A stretch of 64,000 nt of DNA, taken from NCBI RefSeq assembly GCF_010501055.1, contig NZ_QVMO01000006.1, positions 26,873 to 90,872 of the forward strand. The letters run 5' to 3'. A model generated the notes under the pieces. That model searched no databases. It was not told the origin of the DNA and saw only the letters and a program-made list of their open reading frames with translations. Below, in pieces: positions 28,011 through 37,689 of the stretch. The translations under genes and the position numbers were made by a program. The first letter of the stretch is position 1. Each line of letters starts with the position of its first letter. This DNA comes from Dysgonomonas sp. 521 (GTDB taxonomy: Bacteria; Bacteroidota; Bacteroidia; Bacteroidales; Dysgonomonadaceae).

Positions 28011-30224
28011 ATGAAAAAACATATAGTTTTACTAACAATACTTGCATCAGTTGTATTATATACTTCTTGCTCAGATACACTCGATGCAGAAATGGACGGA
28101 CGTATCGAGTTTGAAGAAATATTTAAAAACCAGGACAAGATACAGAATTACTATAACAGCTGCCTTTCGGGCCTGATAGGACCCGACCTGAGGAGTATGG
28201 CTTTTAGTGACGAAGGGCAGCATGCCTCGTTCCATGAAGACAACAATACTAACTTGTGGTATACAGGCCAGATAACAACAGACACCCACCCTATAAATCC
28301 ATTTGGAGGAGATCCCTGGGCCGGTGCTTACGGGATGATACGCAGATGTAACATCTTCTTGTCATATATTGATAAAGAAACTGCCGGATTGGTGCGTGAT
28401 CAGAAAGAAGGCTGGAAATCGGAAGTTTATGCCATGCGTGGCTACTACTATTGGCAACTGGCAAAAAGGTATGGTGGTGTACCTCTATTCCTTGATGTAA
28501 TACAGCCCGATCATGATTTCACGGCAGACAAGAAAGCTCCGTTCAGCGATGTGGTTAGGCAAGTAATAGCCGACTGTGAAAAAGCATTGGAAGGGCCCGA
28601 TACAGCGATAGGTTACCCTTGGGGATTTCAGGACAGAATGGAAGGACATTTAACCCCGGCAGGAGCACATGCTGTAATGTCTGAGGCTGTAACCTATGCC
28701 ACCAGCCCCTTATGGGATGATGGCAGTATCTCGAAAGAATATGCTACACAGATTACAGGAAGAGCCTTGTATGAATGTCTTTCGCATGGTTATGAATTGT
28801 TTAACTCTACATCCGATCAGGCCCAAAACGCCTACGCCCTGTATTTTCTCACACTTGATGACAGAAGGGCGACCGACAAAGAAACCATTTACAGAGTCGG
28901 CGGACAAATGTCTCTTTGGAACGAATGTGGTTTACCTTCCACATCGGGGCAAACTAGCGCAGGCTATTGTCCAAGCCAGAATATAGTAGACAGCTACGAA
29001 ATGCAGGCAACAGGCTTGAGCCCTATCACAGGATACAGCGACAACAACGGCTTGATACCTGTAATAAATCCGGCTTCCGGCTATGATGAGAAAAATCCGT
29101 ATGCCGGACGCGATCCAAGATTTGAAGCATCGATATATTATAACGGAGCGCCGAGATTGCTAACACCTCCGGATGATAATGTCAGAGACGATCACTTCAT
29201 GATAGGATTAGACCCGGCAGTATTCCCTTGGGATATAGATTATCAGGACAAAGGCGATTATTGTATAATAACTACATTGGGTGGCGACCCTAACGTATAC
29301 TCCGGCCCATTGATGGACAACCTGAATGTACCGAACGATCCTCCAAAGGTAACTATCACCTTCGATTACAAACTGAACAGAGATATAGACAATGCTCAGT
29401 TTTTCTACGGTCGCGCTTTAGCCGAAGGTGGAGTATCTACTGGTGAAGATGTATTCATTGCCGCTGCAACTGAATGGACTACATTCGAATATGATATAAC
29501 CGAAGCTTATTATAATTGGGGATGGGGATTTGAATGGCACAGGATCCGTTTCGATATTGGTAACCAACCCGGTGCTGTCATACATCTCAAAAACTTCCAG
29601 ATCAACGTAGTTACTCCAACTGTCGGAAATATGGTAGAAACCTATGTAGGAGGTTCTGATGGACAACAAATCGGAAACAAACAACATACTCCTACTGGTT
29701 ACTATACCCGTAAGTATGCACATTTCGATTCAAAACAGGGAGCCAACAAAGACGGAGCTATGCGCGTATTTAGGTTAGCCGAGCTTTATCTGAATTTTGC
29801 TGAAACCGCCTACAAATCGCACGGACCGGACGCTAAGGTAGAGATTGGCCCGGGAATGAGCATGAGCGCACGCGATGCAGTGAATGCTGTCAGAGCCAGA
29901 GCACAGATGCCGGACTTCCCGGCTGGAATGTCTGCCGCCGACTTTGAGAAGAAATACAGAAACGAACGCCGTATAGAATTGGCATTCGAAGGACACCGTT
30001 CATTCGATGTACGCCGGTGGAAAATACTGAACGAAACAGACAAGAACATTTCAGGAATGAAAATTGAGAAAGATGGAAAAGACTTCATCTATAACAGGTT
30101 TGTCTTTGACGAACGTAAATGTAACACCGATAAGTTCCTGATATTCCCTATAAACAGGAATGAGTTATATAAAATACGCTCTCAAACTGGCGAAAACTGG
30201 CAAAATCCGGGATGGGATTATTGA
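28011..30224 (+). CDS. SusD-family lipoprotein with inserted jelly-roll-like domain
   Basis: Partner of the second SusC, 737 residues from the ATG at 28011. The longer frame begins at a TTG inside the susC stop region and lacks sense as a signal peptide, whereas MKKHIVLLTILASVVLYTSC gives a good lipobox. SusD landmarks are intact: YAMRGYYYWQLAKRYGGVP, the TSPLWDDG loop, and KKYRNERRIELAFEGHRSFDV. Between about residues 390 and 550 is an extra segment with a beta-sandwich look (KVTITFDYKLNRDIDNAQFF, later HRIRFDIGNQPGAVIHLKNF). This resembles a carbohydrate-binding module and makes the protein roughly 100-200 residues longer than most relatives. Confidence 0.9.
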   Translation: MKKHIVLLTILASVVLYTSCSDTLDAEMDGRIEFEEIFKNQDKIQNYYNSCLSGLIGPDLRSMAFSDEGQHASFHEDNNTNLWYTGQITTDTHPINPFGGDPWAGAYGMIRRCNIFLSYIDKETAGLVRDQKEGWKSEVYAMRGYYYWQLAKRYGGVPLFLDVIQPDHDFTADKKAPFSDVVRQVIADCEKALEGPDTAIGYPWGFQDRMEGHLTPAGAHAVMSEAVTYATSPLWDDGSISKEYATQITGRALYECLSHGYELFNSTSDQAQNAYALYFLTLDDRRATDKETIYRVGGQMSLWNECGLPSTSGQTSAGYCPSQNIVDSYEMQATGLSPITGYSDNNGLIPVINPASGYDEKNPYAGRDPRFEASIYYNGAPRLLTPPDDNVRDDHFMIGLDPAVFPWDIDYQDKGDYCIITTLGGDPNVYSGPLMDNLNVPNDPPKVTITFDYKLNRDIDNAQFFYGRALAEGGVSTGEDVFIAAATEWTTFEYDITEAYYNWGWGFEWHRIRFDIGNQPGAVIHLKNFQINVVTPTVGNMVETYVGGSDGQQIGNKQHTPTGYYTRKYAHFDSKQGANKDGAMRVFRLAELYLNFAETAYKSHGPDAKVEIGPGMSMSARDAVNAVRARAQMPDFPAGMSAADFEKKYRNERRIELAFEGHRSFDVRRWKILNETDKNISGMKIEKDGKDFIYNRFVFDERKCNTDKFLIFPINRNELYKIRSQTGENWQNPGWDY

Positions 30225-30373
30225 TAGTTAGATAAAATACATGAAGTAATGCAAGGTGGGAGGTAAATAAGGTATAGGTTTAATGGTAATATATAAAGAT
30301 TTTAATTTAAGCTTTATCTCCCACACTTGTATTGTTTAAAGACTAAAGTCGTCTCGACTTTTTACCTTTTTAC

Positions 30374-30493
30374 CACAGAGTAAAAAGAGTTAAAGGAGTT
30401 TTTTCTTTTTAACGTGAAATTGAATACACTATCTATGATAAATATTCATTATTTACATAAAATAATACTCTTTTCTACTCTTTTTACTCTGTG
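30374..30493. repeat. 120-bp inverted-repeat element
   Basis: Perfect 17-bp inverted ends, cacagagtaaaaagagt at 30374-30390 and its complement at 30477-30493. The flanks continue the symmetry loosely (gactttttacc on the left, gaaaaagtca on the right). It fills most of the 305-bp gap between the second susD and the GH71/99-like gene. It could act as a transcript-stabilising or attenuating hairpin. No open reading frame. Confidence 0.6.
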
Positions 30494-30529
30494 TTGAAAA
30501 AGTCAGGATGGCTTCACGATTAATAAGAA

Positions 30530-32593
30530 ATGAAAAAAAAAAGTTTATACAGAATATTACTATCATCTATTGTTCTATTATCTTCCAATTATATAGCAAG
30601 CAGCAAAATACCTGCAGCCTATATTGAAACGCATAATAATACACAAAATGCTGTATACGACACAATAGGTAATTACAGGGATTTATACTCTGACACATGG
30701 GTTGCAACAGATGCCCTGGGACGGAAAATGCCCGATTATGAAGAGGTTGGCCCTATAAAGAAAGACCAAAGAAGAATAACCGGTATGTTTTACATTACAT
30801 GGCATACCGACAATCTGGCCGACGGCACTCCTCCCTATGTTGCCGATGTTACTAACATACTAAACAAAAGCCCGGAAGCAAGACTGGAAGGGAGTCATCC
30901 TGCGTGGCACTCACCCCAGTTTTCTTATCATTGGGGCGAACCCGAAATGGGATATTTTTTGAGTCAGGATGCATATGTAATCAGGAAAGACATCTCAATG
31001 CTGTCGGATGCAGGTATTGATGTTCTGATTATGGATGTAACAAATGCGACCAGATACTGGGATGAATGGAATGTCTTATTCTCCATTATGCTGAAAATGA
31101 AAGAAGAGGGTAATAAAGTACCCCAATTTTGCTTTTGGGCATACAATGGGCCGGTAATAGAAGTCGTACAAGACTTATACGAAAAAATATATAAAACAGA
31201 AAAATACAAAGACCTGTGGTTTTATTGGGATAATAAACCTCTGTTGCTATATAACGGAAGACCCGAATTTGATGCCGGTGGCGCCACTCCTCCAAGCCGC
31301 AATTATAATTACGACCCCGAAGCCAAAACCAATCCGGAACATCCTCATTACAAAAATCCCGATTATTGTAACGAATTTTATGAAGATTATACTCAGGAGG
31401 TAAAAGACTTCTTTACCAAAAGAACTATGTGGTGGGGACGTTACGAATGGGGCGGACAACGCTATGTAGGAACAGAAGACAACTGGAGCTTCGGCTACGA
31501 ACTAGGCGATGAACAAGATGCGATGGCACGCAAAATGAATCCGCAGGACTTAGTATCCCTACACAATGGGGTAAGAGAGCAAGCTGCCGTAACCGCCGGG
31601 CAACATGCCTGTACGATGGTTGGCAAATCGTGGTCGCGCAACAATAGAGACCTCAAGCTGGATGATTATGATATGCCCGGTCCTACTTATGTTCCCTGGC
31701 TGGGACAAACTGTTGAGAATCCGACCGGTTATGGAATTTATTTTCAGGAAAGATGGGATGAAGCCCTGGCTGCCAACCCGCAGTTTATCTATCTGAACGA
31801 CTGGAACGAATGGACTGCCGGAAAATTTGCCCGCGAAACCGATTTTATGGGACGCAAAAGTGATTATGCATTTATCGACCAATACAATGCGGAATATAAC
31901 CGCACAATTCAACCCATGAAAGGCGGATATACCGATAACTACTACATGCAAATGGTGCAGAATATACGCCGGTATAAAGGAGTTAATCCGATACCTGAAA
32001 ACAAAGGTTACGGGAAAATAAAAATAGATGCCGGCTTCAGAGATTGGGAGACGATAGAAACAGAATACCGCGATACCAGAGGCGACACTTTCCACCGTGA
32101 TCATAAAGGATATAGAGGACTACATTATACCAACAACTCGGGACGCAACGATATTATTACATGTAAAGTGGCAGTTGACAAAAAAAATATATATTTCTAT
32201 GTAGAAACAGATAAAAACATAAGCCCTTATACCGATAATAATTGGATGCTTTTGCTCATCGATGCAGACAATGATTCGTCAACAGGCTGGTATGGCTATG
32301 ATTATATCCTTAACAAAAGCGTTGTGGATGATAAAAAAACAACCCTCATGCGCTATAATGCAGAATCGAAAGAGTGGTATAATATCCGCGATATAGAGTA
32401 CCGGATGCTGGATAATAAAATGGAATTGTCTATACCTCGTGCACTAATCAATCTGACCGAAAACCAGATAGTATTCGATTTCAAATGGAGTGACAATCCT
32501 GCCGATTTGAACGACCCCATATCTTTGTGCCTGAATGGAGATACTGCGCCCAACCGGCGATTCAATTACAGATTTAAATGGAAGTTAAAATAG
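30530..32593 (+). CDS. GH71/GH99-like barrel protein with C-terminal CBM9-like domain
   Basis: Secreted protein of 687 residues with a signal peptide (about 1-26). The middle (about 80-490) reads like the TIM-barrel proteins annotated as GH71/GH99-like: ITGMFYITWHTDN, DAGIDVLIMDVTNATRYW, LWFYWDNKPLLLYNGRP, and FIYLNDWNEWTAGKF. The last 180 residues (NPIPENKGYGKIKIDAGFRD as one end, then KNIYFYVETDKNI and LLLIDADNDSSTGW) look like a CBM9-type sugar-binding domain. It lies between susD and rhamnosidase genes, so it probably cleaves or binds the same glycan. No catalytic residue is assigned; family placement is tentative. Confidence 0.65.
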   Translation: MKKKSLYRILLSSIVLLSSNYIASSKIPAAYIETHNNTQNAVYDTIGNYRDLYSDTWVATDALGRKMPDYEEVGPIKKDQRRITGMFYITWHTDNLADGTPPYVADVTNILNKSPEARLEGSHPAWHSPQFSYHWGEPEMGYFLSQDAYVIRKDISMLSDAGIDVLIMDVTNATRYWDEWNVLFSIMLKMKEEGNKVPQFCFWAYNGPVIEVVQDLYEKIYKTEKYKDLWFYWDNKPLLLYNGRPEFDAGGATPPSRNYNYDPEAKTNPEHPHYKNPDYCNEFYEDYTQEVKDFFTKRTMWWGRYEWGGQRYVGTEDNWSFGYELGDEQDAMARKMNPQDLVSLHNGVREQAAVTAGQHACTMVGKSWSRNNRDLKLDDYDMPGPTYVPWLGQTVENPTGYGIYFQERWDEALAANPQFIYLNDWNEWTAGKFARETDFMGRKSDYAFIDQYNAEYNRTIQPMKGGYTDNYYMQMVQNIRRYKGVNPIPENKGYGKIKIDAGFRDWETIETEYRDTRGDTFHRDHKGYRGLHYTNNSGRNDIITCKVAVDKKNIYFYVETDKNISPYTDNNWMLLLIDADNDSSTGWYGYDYILNKSVVDDKKTTLMRYNAESKEWYNIRDIEYRMLDNKMELSIPRALINLTENQIVFDFKWSDNPADLNDPISLCLNGDTAPNRRFNYRFKWKLK

Positions 32594-32657
32594 ATAATTC
32601 TGTCATTTATAACAATAAGAATATCATAGTCTAAAGTTTTTAATAAAACACTGACAT

Positions 32658-32665
32658 TACCTTTG
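32658..32665 (+). promoter_or_regulatory. Predicted -7 box upstream of the GH78 gene
   Basis: TACCTTTG matches TAnnTTTG; a run of five T at 32637-32641 may serve as a weak upstream element. The GH78 start is about 190 bp downstream, leaving a long leader that contains the small repeat at 32670-32726. Confidence 0.35.
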
Positions 32666-32669
32666 TATC

Positions 32670-32726
32670 AGGGTAATCGCCCCTACAACGTACCTGCAAA
32701 GGATATACATTTTGATGCGATTGCCC
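32670..32726. repeat. Small palindromic repeat (cattttgatgc type)
   Basis: Ends gggtaatcgc and gcgattgccc are complementary with one mismatch. The block ccctacaacgt...caaaggatatacattttgatgc recurs at 45072-45116, and its right part recurs at 38720-38740. Confidence 0.5.
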
Positions 32727-32856
32727 TTCTTTGTACAGAAAAAAACAATAAATCAGATATCATACAGGAGGCAAAAGGTTATAAAAACCTACAACAGTTT
32801 CTTAATTAACACCAGAAAAATCAATTCCTGAAAATACAAATGAAATTTATGACGAT

Positions 32857-35592
32857 ATGAAAACTATTATAGCCAGAATGACTATAATTCTGACGTTCGC
32901 AATGTTATTTCCCTCCCTCCTGATAGGAGCAAAAAGCAGTATAAACATCTATAACCTCCAATGTGAGTATATAGACAATCCTCTGGGATTGGACGACCGC
33001 AAGCCCCGCTTCGGTTGGTTGCTCGAATCCCTGAATCCTGAAAAATACGGACAACGACAAACCGCCTACCGTATTTTGGTTTCGCAAGACAAAAAACGAT
33101 TAGACAGCCATAGTGGAGATATGTGGGACACCGGATGGGTAGATACCAATCAGACCCGGCATATAGTCTATCAGGGCAAACCACTGGAATCGGATAAAAC
33201 TTATTATTGGAAAGTACAGGTAAAAGATGAATCAGGCAATGTGTCTTCATGGAGTAAGGTAGCACATTGGTCGACAGGGATATTTTCCCCATCAGAATGG
33301 ACAGCCAGTTGGATTGGAACAGATGAAGTATTTGATCCCTCTCTGAAAGATTGCAACATTACAGACCCTTGGCTTCGTAAAACATTCGAAATAGAAAAAC
33401 AACCTTCAAGGGCAGTCATGTTTGTGGCTTCGGTTGGTTATCACGAGTTATATGTAAATGGCAAAAAAATAGGGAACCATGTTCTTGCTCCCGCAGTAAG
33501 CAATCATACCAGCCGGGCGCGTTATATAGCCTATGATATTGCAAATGAACTACAACCGGGCAAAAATGTAATCGCCTTATGGCTTGGTAGCGGTTGGTCT
33601 TTACACAGGACTTATATCACGTCCGACAAACCGAGGACCCCGATGGTAATAGCTCAGGCCAATATCGCGAATGGAGACAAGGTAGTCCGTATACAAACTG
33701 ACAAGTCATGGAAAACCCATCCAAGTCCCAATAAGCTTTTAGGTACATGGGTTCCTCACAATATGGGCGGAGAATTATGGGACGCAAATAAAGAAATTCC
33801 CGGTTGGAACCTGCCTGCTTTTGACGATAGTACATGGAAAAATGTTACAATATTCAATCCCAAGTTGGTTTTATCGGCACAAAACACCGAGAGCAATACC
33901 GTAATGGATGAGATAGTGCCTATATCTATAGAAGAACGGCCTGATGGCTCTTATCGGGTAGATATGGGAGTAAACTTTGCCGGATGGACAGAAATCAAGG
34001 TAAAGGGCAATCGGAACGACCGGATTGATTTTATATTCTCTGAACGCCAACAGGATGAAATGACATTCGGCATACGGAGCGCCTACATACTAGGAGAGAA
34101 AGGACATGGGATATTCCGAAACCGTTTCAACTATAGTTCGGGCAGATGGATTACAATCAGGGGATTGAAAGAAAAACCACTATTATCTGACATCAAAGGT
34201 TGGCTGGTAAGGACAAACTATAAAGATGCCACCTCTTTCAAATGCTCCGATCCTCTGCAAAACTGGATATACGACCGCGTACTATGGACATTTGAAAACC
34301 TCTCGATAGGAGGTTATATCGTCGACTGTCCTCAGCGCGAGCGTCTCGGATATGGAGGTGATGCCCATGCCACATCCGAAACAGGACTGTTCAACTACCA
34401 GCTAGGCTCTTTTTATACAAAATGGATGGAAGACTGGCGCGATGCTCAAGGATGGGAATCGATGAATGGAAAATATGTAGGTGGTGGAATTTTGCCCCAT
34501 ACTGCTCCTACTAACGAAGGTGGCGGCGGTCCTTCGTGGGGAGGTATATGTATTACCCTACCTTGGTTTATGTACCAGCACGAAGGGGATACACGAATCT
34601 TGGAGCGTAACTTCGAGATGATGAAAAAATGGCTCGACTTTTTGGATACACATACCGAAAGCGGCTTATTGAAAAGATTTGGCGGCAATTGGGATTTCTT
34701 GGGCGATTGGCTTTGGCCTAATGCAACAGCCGAAGGGATGAATAATAACAAGCCTGAGACTATTTGCTTCAACAATTGTTACAGAGTTTTCAATCTGCGC
34801 ACAGCAGCAAAAATAGCCCGTGTATTAGGCAAACAAGAAGAAGCCGACAAATGGGAACAACAAGCTGCCACTTCGTCACGAATCATTCATGCAGCCTATT
34901 TCGACAGGGGAGATAACAGTTATGCCGACAGGTCGATGGCAAATCTTGCAGCTGCTCTATTGGCAGACGTCCCTCCTGCCGAACTTAGAGATGACGTAAT
35001 AAAACGATTGGAAAAAGAGATACTCGAAGTACGGAAAGGACACATCCATGTTGGTATAACCGGCGGAGCTCTTTTATTCAAATTACTACGCGAGGAAGGC
35101 CGCGATGACCTGATATATTCCATGACATCCCAAACCGATTATCCGGGTTGGGGATATATGAAGGCCAACGACGCAACTACTATATGGGAAATGTGGGAGA
35201 AAGACTTACCGGGGCATTCCCTCTTGCACAGTTCTTATCTATATCCCGGCGCTTGGTATATAGATGGTGTAGCAGGAATAAGGAGAGATTCTGAAAATCC
35301 CGGATTTAATAAATTCATCGTCCGTGTACCTTTACTCAAAGAAGAGCAGATAAACTGGGCAAATGCATCATTCGATTCGCCGGCCGGCAGAATAAAATCT
35401 TCATGGAAACGTGAGAATGGCAAGGTGGTATTGGAAGTATCTGTTCCTGCCAATACAAGTGCAAAGATCTATTTTCCGGAAAAGGACAGTTCTAAAATTA
35501 TTGAAAAATCCGGCATATCTAAACTGCTGGGAACAGTTGGTGAATATACAATATTAGAAGTTCCATCGGGCAATTATATTCTAAAAAATTAA
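32857..35592 (+). CDS. GH78 alpha-L-rhamnosidase
   Basis: Secreted inverting alpha-L-rhamnosidase of 911 residues. A signal peptide covers about residues 1-24. The typical GH78 start NLQCEYIDNPLGLDDRKPRF (read in two parts) leads into beta-sandwich domains and then the (alpha/alpha)6 barrel. CPQRERLGYGGDAH carries the family signature; E508 in ATSETGLF is the likely general acid and E778 in TTIWEMWE the likely base. A C-terminal beta-sandwich follows. The next gene begins 4 bp after the stop, so the pair is tightly coupled. It would liberate L-rhamnose for the catabolic operon 10 kb downstream. Confidence 0.94.
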   Translation: MKTIIARMTIILTFAMLFPSLLIGAKSSINIYNLQCEYIDNPLGLDDRKPRFGWLLESLNPEKYGQRQTAYRILVSQDKKRLDSHSGDMWDTGWVDTNQTRHIVYQGKPLESDKTYYWKVQVKDESGNVSSWSKVAHWSTGIFSPSEWTASWIGTDEVFDPSLKDCNITDPWLRKTFEIEKQPSRAVMFVASVGYHELYVNGKKIGNHVLAPAVSNHTSRARYIAYDIANELQPGKNVIALWLGSGWSLHRTYITSDKPRTPMVIAQANIANGDKVVRIQTDKSWKTHPSPNKLLGTWVPHNMGGELWDANKEIPGWNLPAFDDSTWKNVTIFNPKLVLSAQNTESNTVMDEIVPISIEERPDGSYRVDMGVNFAGWTEIKVKGNRNDRIDFIFSERQQDEMTFGIRSAYILGEKGHGIFRNRFNYSSGRWITIRGLKEKPLLSDIKGWLVRTNYKDATSFKCSDPLQNWIYDRVLWTFENLSIGGYIVDCPQRERLGYGGDAHATSETGLFNYQLGSFYTKWMEDWRDAQGWESMNGKYVGGGILPHTAPTNEGGGGPSWGGICITLPWFMYQHEGDTRILERNFEMMKKWLDFLDTHTESGLLKRFGGNWDFLGDWLWPNATAEGMNNNKPETICFNNCYRVFNLRTAAKIARVLGKQEEADKWEQQAATSSRIIHAAYFDRGDNSYADRSMANLAAALLADVPPAELRDDVIKRLEKEILEVRKGHIHVGITGGALLFKLLREEGRDDLIYSMTSQTDYPGWGYMKANDATTIWEMWEKDLPGHSLLHSSYLYPGAWYIDGVAGIRRDSENPGFNKFIVRVPLLKEEQINWANASFDSPAGRIKSSWKRENGKVVLEVSVPANTSAKIYFPEKDSSKIIEKSGISKLLGTVGEYTILEVPSGNYILKN

Positions 35593-35596
35593 AAAG

Positions 35597-37366
35597 ATGC
35601 AGTTAATAAAAAATCTATTATTCAGCATAGCAATTATATTCAGCGGAAATATCATTGCTCAACAACTACCGTTGCCGCTCCAGAATGACAAGGAAGTAAG
35701 AGCCAGGTCTACATCGTTGGTCTGCAAATACCTCACCCCTACGCGTGTGGTGTGGACGTCTGACAACAATAGCGGAAAGTATGTAATAAATCCCGAAGCC
35801 ATTCTCAAACAAGGAATTGGCCAGGCAGACCTGAATGCAGGAAGCTACCTGCAACTAAAAAGCGATGAAAACAATAAAGGAGGTATAATCCTCGATTTTG
35901 GTCACGAGATTCAGGGAGGGCTTGAAATCATTACCTCCATGAATAACAAAAATCCGGCAGGCAGGGTGCGTATACGTTTTGGAGAGTCTGTATCGGAAAC
36001 AATGAGCAATATAGGAGAACAAGGCGGTGCTACCAACGACCATGCAATGCGCGATTTCGTTGTCACATTGCCCTGGTTGGGAAGATTAACTGTTGGCGAC
36101 TCGGGATTCCGTTTTGTCCGCATCGATGCAGTCGATTCTGATGTGGTTATTGAAATAAAGGAGGTGAGCGCGTCGTTCTCTTACAGGGATATTCCTTATC
36201 AGGGTTCTTTCAGATGTAATGACGAACGGCTGAACCAGATATGGCTCACCGGCGCCTATACAGTACATCTGAATATGCAAGATTATCTGTGGGATGCAAT
36301 CAAGCGCGACCGTTTGGTATGGGTGGGAGACCTCCATCCCGAAGTGATGACCATAAATTCGGTATTCGGATATAACGATGTTGTTCCCAAAAGCCTCGAC
36401 CTGGCTCGCGACCTGACTCCGCTTCCTAACTGGATGAATGGCATCAGTTCTTATTCAATGTGGTGGATTATAATTCATCGCGACTGGTATCGTTATCACG
36501 GAGATGTGAAATATCTTTCAGAGCAAAAAACATATCTGGCACAGTTATTAAAGCTATTGAGTGAAAAAATAGATAAAAACGGAAAAGAGGTGCTGGATGG
36601 AATGCGTTTTCTCGACTGGCCTTCGAGCGAAGATCCGGAAGCAATACATGCAGGATTGCAGTCTATGATGATTATGGCATTTGAAGCCGGGGAAGAAATA
36701 TGTAAAATACTGAATGATAGAGAAACAGAGAGGCTTTGTCAATCTTCGCTCACAAAGCTAAAAAAACATACACCCAACCTTACTCAGTCGAAACAAGCAG
36801 CTGCATTGTTAGCTTTGTCAGGGTTGGTGCCTGCCCAAAAAGCCAACATGGAAATATTGTCACAAAATGGTGTGCATAAGATGTCTACATTCTATGGATA
36901 TTATATGCTTAATGCCAGAGCAAAAGCAAATGACTTTACCGGCGCGTTGAATAATATTCGCGAATATTGGGGAGCCATGTTAGACTTGGGTGCTACAACA
37001 TTCTGGGAAGATTTTGATATAAAATGGATGGAAAATGCGGCTCGTATTGATGAAGTAGTACCTGCCGGAAAAACAGACGTTCATGCTTCCTATGGCGGCT
37101 ATTGTTATTCCGGTTACCGACATAGTTTTTGTCATGGATGGGCTTCGGGCCCTACAGCATGGCTTAGCCAATATGTATTGGGCGTAGAACCTCTGGAACC
37201 TGGTTGCAAAAAAGTGAGAATATCTCCTAACCTAGGCGACCTGGAATGGGTAGAGGGTAGTTTCCCTACACCATACGGCATGATTAGCATTAAGCATGTA
37301 AAGGAAGCCGATGGCAGCATCAAATCTACGATAGATGCACCTAAAGAAATAAAAGTAATAAAATAA
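35597..37366 (+). CDS. GH78-related six-hairpin glycosidase, probable alpha-L-rhamnosidase
   Basis: Secreted protein of 589 residues, with a signal peptide ending near residue 21 (IIAQQ). It is shorter than standard GH78 enzymes because it has a single N-terminal beta-sandwich (about 30-195, GGIILDFGHEIQGGLEI) before the (alpha/alpha)6 barrel. Residues matching GH78 positions are E249 in KRDRLVWVGDLHPE and E471 in GATTFWEDFD, and the C-terminal part has HGWASGPTAWLSQYVLGVEPL. It starts 4 bp after the GH78 gene. Its stop codon abuts the 9-bp direct repeat of the 270-bp element. Rhamnosidase activity is likely but less certain than for its neighbour. Confidence 0.78.
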   Translation: MQLIKNLLFSIAIIFSGNIIAQQLPLPLQNDKEVRARSTSLVCKYLTPTRVVWTSDNNSGKYVINPEAILKQGIGQADLNAGSYLQLKSDENNKGGIILDFGHEIQGGLEIITSMNNKNPAGRVRIRFGESVSETMSNIGEQGGATNDHAMRDFVVTLPWLGRLTVGDSGFRFVRIDAVDSDVVIEIKEVSASFSYRDIPYQGSFRCNDERLNQIWLTGAYTVHLNMQDYLWDAIKRDRLVWVGDLHPEVMTINSVFGYNDVVPKSLDLARDLTPLPNWMNGISSYSMWWIIIHRDWYRYHGDVKYLSEQKTYLAQLLKLLSEKIDKNGKEVLDGMRFLDWPSSEDPEAIHAGLQSMMIMAFEAGEEICKILNDRETERLCQSSLTKLKKHTPNLTQSKQAAALLALSGLVPAQKANMEILSQNGVHKMSTFYGYYMLNARAKANDFTGALNNIREYWGAMLDLGATTFWEDFDIKWMENAARIDEVVPAGKTDVHASYGGYCYSGYRHSFCHGWASGPTAWLSQYVLGVEPLEPGCKKVRISPNLGDLEWVEGSFPTPYGMISIKHVKEADGSIKSTIDAPKEIKVIK

Positions 37367-37367
37367 G

Positions 37368-37637
37368 CACAGTACATGACAAAAAATAGAGTACAACTCT
37401 ATGTTACCCTTACAGGGCGCGCCTTTAGAGAAGTGTACTTCCTTTACCCAAGACGTTACCATTGGGCTATATTATGTAGCACCTTCAGGGCACTCGGGAA
37501 GAAAGCAGGCTGAAGGCCTGATATATTCTAGCCCGGGGTAACGCCCCGGGTGGTGATACCCCAAGGTGTTGCGCCCTGTAAGGGCAACATAACAAGCTCT
37601 TCTAAAGTATATGAAATATTTTGGGTCATGTACTGTG
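37368..37637. repeat. 270-bp palindromic MITE-like element, copy 2
   Basis: Perfect 13-bp terminal inverted repeat, cacagtacatgac at 37368-37380 and gtcatgtactgtg at 37625-37637. It is flanked directly by the 9-bp repeat taaaataag (37359-37367 and 37638-37646), which looks like a target-site duplication overlapping the upstream stop codon. The interior has nested palindromes, including gcgcctttagag/ctcttctaaag, cagggcgcg with gcgccctgtaagggc, and tagcccggggtaacgccccggg. It has the same length and end sequence as the element at 3740-4009. No protein-coding frame. Confidence 0.75.
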
Positions 37638-37689
37638 TAAAATAAGTTTTCTCTATTCAATATTAACAACCTAAAAATCATCGAATATA

